Assembly: GCA_003153875.1 (NCBI GenBank)
Contig: PMBY01000202.1
Location: 1 to 6,730 of the forward strand
DNA length: 6,730 nucleotides
Source of the DNA: Myxococcales bacterium
GTDB lineage: Bacteria > Myxococcota > Polyangia > Fen-1088
Direction of reading: 5' to 3'
In this document: positions 6,133-6,730 of the stretch, piece by piece
Numbering within the stretch: position 1 is the first letter of the stretch
Layout: each line of letters starts with the position of its first letter
Translations under genes and position numbers: made by a program
The notes under the pieces: generated by a model
Database searches by the model: none
The model's input: only the letters and a program-made list of their open reading frames with translations
What the model was told of the DNA's origin: nothing

Positions 6133-6651
6133 TCAGTTGGTCCAGATGTCTCCGAAACAGCAGGACCCTCCCCCCGGTGGATTGCTGGATACCGCGACAA
6201 GGTGGAAGCCGGTCGTGTCGGACGCCACCGCAACCCACTGTTGGCCGGACGCAGCTGTCCCCATGGTTTCGTCGGCCCAGGTCATCCCTGAGTCCGAAGA
6301 TATCCAGATGTCGTTCCTATTGCCGTGCGCGGACGCGGCGACGATGTGGGAGCCGGTCGCGTCGGACGCCGCTGCAACCCACTCACTGCCGGAAGCTGCC
6401 GTCCCCTTCGTCCGGTTAGTCCAGGTTGTGCCCGAGTCCGTGGACATCCAGATGTCTCCCCCATACAGGACCCCACCCGACGTTAGGGACACGTCGCAGA
6501 CGGCAACGAGATGCGTTCCGGTCGAGTCAGATGCTACCCCCTGCCAGTCTTGGCCCGAAGCTGCCGTTCCCCTAGTTTGATTGCTCCACATCGCGCCCGA
6601 GTTCGAGGACGTCCAAATATCGCTGTATGCGGTGATGGCGACCAGGCTCAT
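6133..6651 (-). CDS. Short Asp-box (BNR) repeat protein
   Basis: A 172-residue protein from the ATG at 6651. Seen: three repeats of 48-55 residues built on DIWxSSDSGxTWxNxTxGTAASGxxW, then VASDxTGxHLVAV. The Asp-boxes (S-x-D-x-G-x-x-W) are at residues 15-22 (Asn in place of Asp), 70-77 and 118-125. Such repeats form beta-propeller blades in sialidases, sortilin-type receptors and Ycf48-like proteins, but three is too few for a closed propeller alone. The protein starts in the LVA strand of one unit and stops at GDIWTN, the same region of the next, so it holds a whole number of units. No signal peptide is visible, and no sialidase active-site residues are recognised. It may be a small oligomerising blade protein, or a piece of a formerly longer BNR protein. 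The strong ribosome binding site argues that it is translated as such. Confidence 0.78.
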   Translation of the reverse strand: MSLVAITAYSDIWTSSNSGAMWSNQTRGTAASGQDWQGVASDSTGTHLVAVCDVSLTSGGVLYGGDIWMSTDSGTTWTNRTKGTAASGSEWVAAASDATGSHIVAASAHGNRNDIWISSDSGMTWADETMGTAASGQQWVAVASDTTGFHLVAVSSNPPGGGSCCFGDIWTN

Positions 6652-6657
6652 GACCGA

Positions 6658-6664
6658 CTCCTCC
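6658..6664 (-). promoter_or_regulatory. Strong ribosome binding site of the Asp-box gene
   Basis: On the minus strand GGAGGAG precedes the ATG at 6651 by 6 nt, an ideal site. The frame stays open to the right edge of the window, but no in-frame ATG, GTG or TTG is seen upstream of 6651, and the upstream residues (RDTRRRATTEESV) do not continue the repeat. This fixes the start. Confidence 0.75.
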
Positions 6665-6730
6665 GTTGTGGCTCTGCGTCTTGTGTCTCTTACCAGGCCC
6701 GAGCGTAACCCACGGTCCCGGTGTGAGTCG

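Overview
The window is GC-rich DNA coding mostly for secreted or surface proteins. Its style fits a myxobacterium (Myxococcota, most likely the Polyangia side): lipoprotein-like signal peptides followed by long Gly/Ser/Thr or Gly/Ala linkers, cysteine-rich modules of unknown function, Kelch repeats of the '[16 protein letters not shown]...[10 protein letters not shown]' type, and Asp-box (BNR) repeats. The taxonomic call is inferred from this style. No rRNA, tRNA or other phylogenetic marker is present.

Layout, left to right. (1) Positions 17-1135, minus strand: a membrane-anchored protein with a TonB-like transmembrane segment (S-x3-H motif), a Pro/Ala-rich linker and an unrecognised C-terminal domain. 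(2) 1234-2427, minus: a putative lipoprotein with an 83-residue Gly-rich linker and about 36 cysteines. It lies just upstream of (1) on the same strand; a hairpin spans its stop codon. (3) 2428-2597: a divergent promoter region with three inverted repeats, one close to the CRP/FNR-family consensus. (4) 2598-4217, plus: a secreted Kelch protein with a small Cys module and seven blades repeating every 144 bp (one every 141 bp, one every 129 bp). (5) About 4385-4883, minus: a non-coding stretch that reads as the 5' ribozyme part (domains I to III) of a group II intron, with no reverse transcriptase and no recognisable domain V. (6) 5170-5958, plus: a second Cys-rich putative lipoprotein of 262 residues with 37 cysteines. 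(7) 6133-6651, minus: a short Asp-box repeat protein with a strong ribosome binding site.

No enzymatic pathway can be read from these genes. The common theme is the cell envelope and exterior: three exported proteins combine a lipidation-like N-terminus with disulfide-type modules or a propeller, one inner-membrane protein has a TonB-like anchor, and one small propeller-repeat protein lacks an export signal. The feature least explained by ordinary annotation is the orphan group II intron segment. It keeps the 5' end and lacks the 3' end, the reverse of what incomplete retrohoming normally leaves.
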